A DNA stretch of 21,314 nucleotides from JANWYQ01 sp034432445 (lineage in GTDB: Bacteria > Chloroflexota > Anaerolineae > JAAEKA01). The translations under genes were made by a program, and so were the position numbers. The stretch spans positions 1 through 21,314 of the forward strand of contig DAOUBX010000039.1 in assembly GCA_034432445.1 (NCBI GenBank), read 5' to 3'. Below the pieces are notes generated by a model. It saw only the letters and a program-made list of their open reading frames with translations. It had not been told where the DNA came from and did no database searches. Positions 21,136-21,314 of this stretch are shown here, piece by piece. Numbering within the stretch: the first letter of the stretch is position 1; each line of letters begins with the position of its first letter.

Positions 21136-21314
21136 ACACGACCTGTCGAGCAGGGATCCCGGTGCTGAAACAGTGCAGTTCTGCGTAGTGGCGACTCTTG
21201 GAGATCAACGAATTATCCCGGATACCTTGGCTGAGATGTGACCGGCTTGCCAGCAAGGGGCGCCGGGGGATAAATCCCACCGGCTAAGAAACGGCGCCGG
21301 ACGCCTCAGGAGGC
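21136..21314. other. Right-edge intergenic region with small hairpins
   Basis: No gene is supported here. The stretch contains GTAGTGGCGACT (21185-21196), related to the palindromes between pstA and pstB, an imperfect stem GCCGGGGGA...TCCCACCGGC (21262-21284), and GCCTC-AG-GAGGC (21303-21314). These are similar in style to the five-hairpin repeats at 2074-2497 but are not copies. Confidence 0.4.

Overview
The window looks like part of a high-GC bacterial chromosome, most likely from the Chloroflexota (Anaerolineae/Caldilineae-like). That placement is an inference. It rests on the lipoproteins with Pro/Thr/Ala/Gln-rich linkers, the PstA enlarged by a substrate-binding domain, the gutted YD-repeat gene, and the many short intergenic repeats (heptad arrays, CACGAAT palindromes, multi-hairpin arrays). 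No rRNA, tRNA, CRISPR array or transposase was recognised.

Layout. (1) 1-2080: a Pho-box-like promoter precedes a 5'-nucleotidase-type metallophosphatase. That gene is cut off after about 195 residues and joined out of frame to the C-terminal part of a glycan-related GT-B/epimerase-like gene. (2) 2074-2497: two 194-bp direct repeats, each holding five perfect hairpins. (3) 2626-3593: a NeuB-like sialic-acid-type synthase whose 3' end runs into a heptad repeat array. (4) 3655-5900: a strong-looking promoter and a broken YD-repeat (RHS-like) gene, whose 3' coding segment is tandemly repeated with CACGAAT palindromes. (5) 6061-9087 on the minus strand: a calcineurin-like phosphoesterase with its own Pho-box-like promoter, and a long pyruvate-kinase-like protein with a doubled B region. 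(6) 9298-10307: a 67-residue unknown protein translationally coupled to surE. (7) 10419-17633 on the minus strand: a complete phosphate uptake operon, pstS-pstC-pstA-pstB-arsC-phoU-arsC plus a tiny membrane ORF. (8) 17821-21135: a carbohydrate-type ABC importer (lipoprotein and two permeases, no ATPase in the window). (9) The right edge carries more small hairpins.

How it fits together. The theme is phosphate. PstS captures phosphate; PstC, PstA and PstB import it; PhoU signals sufficiency; two thioredoxin-type ArsC proteins would reduce arsenate that enters by the same route. Three transcription units (pstS operon, 5'-nucleotidase, calcineurin-like phosphoesterase) share GTTAACC-type half-sites spaced by 11 or 22 bp and ending 9 bp before a -10-like hexamer, which suggests one Pho regulon. 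The most unusual gene is pstA: its TM1-TM2 extracytoplasmic loop contains a PstS-like domain whose C-terminal part precedes its N-terminal part, a circular permutation, while a normal PstS is encoded in the same operon. Everything here is from reading the sequence; no database search was run.
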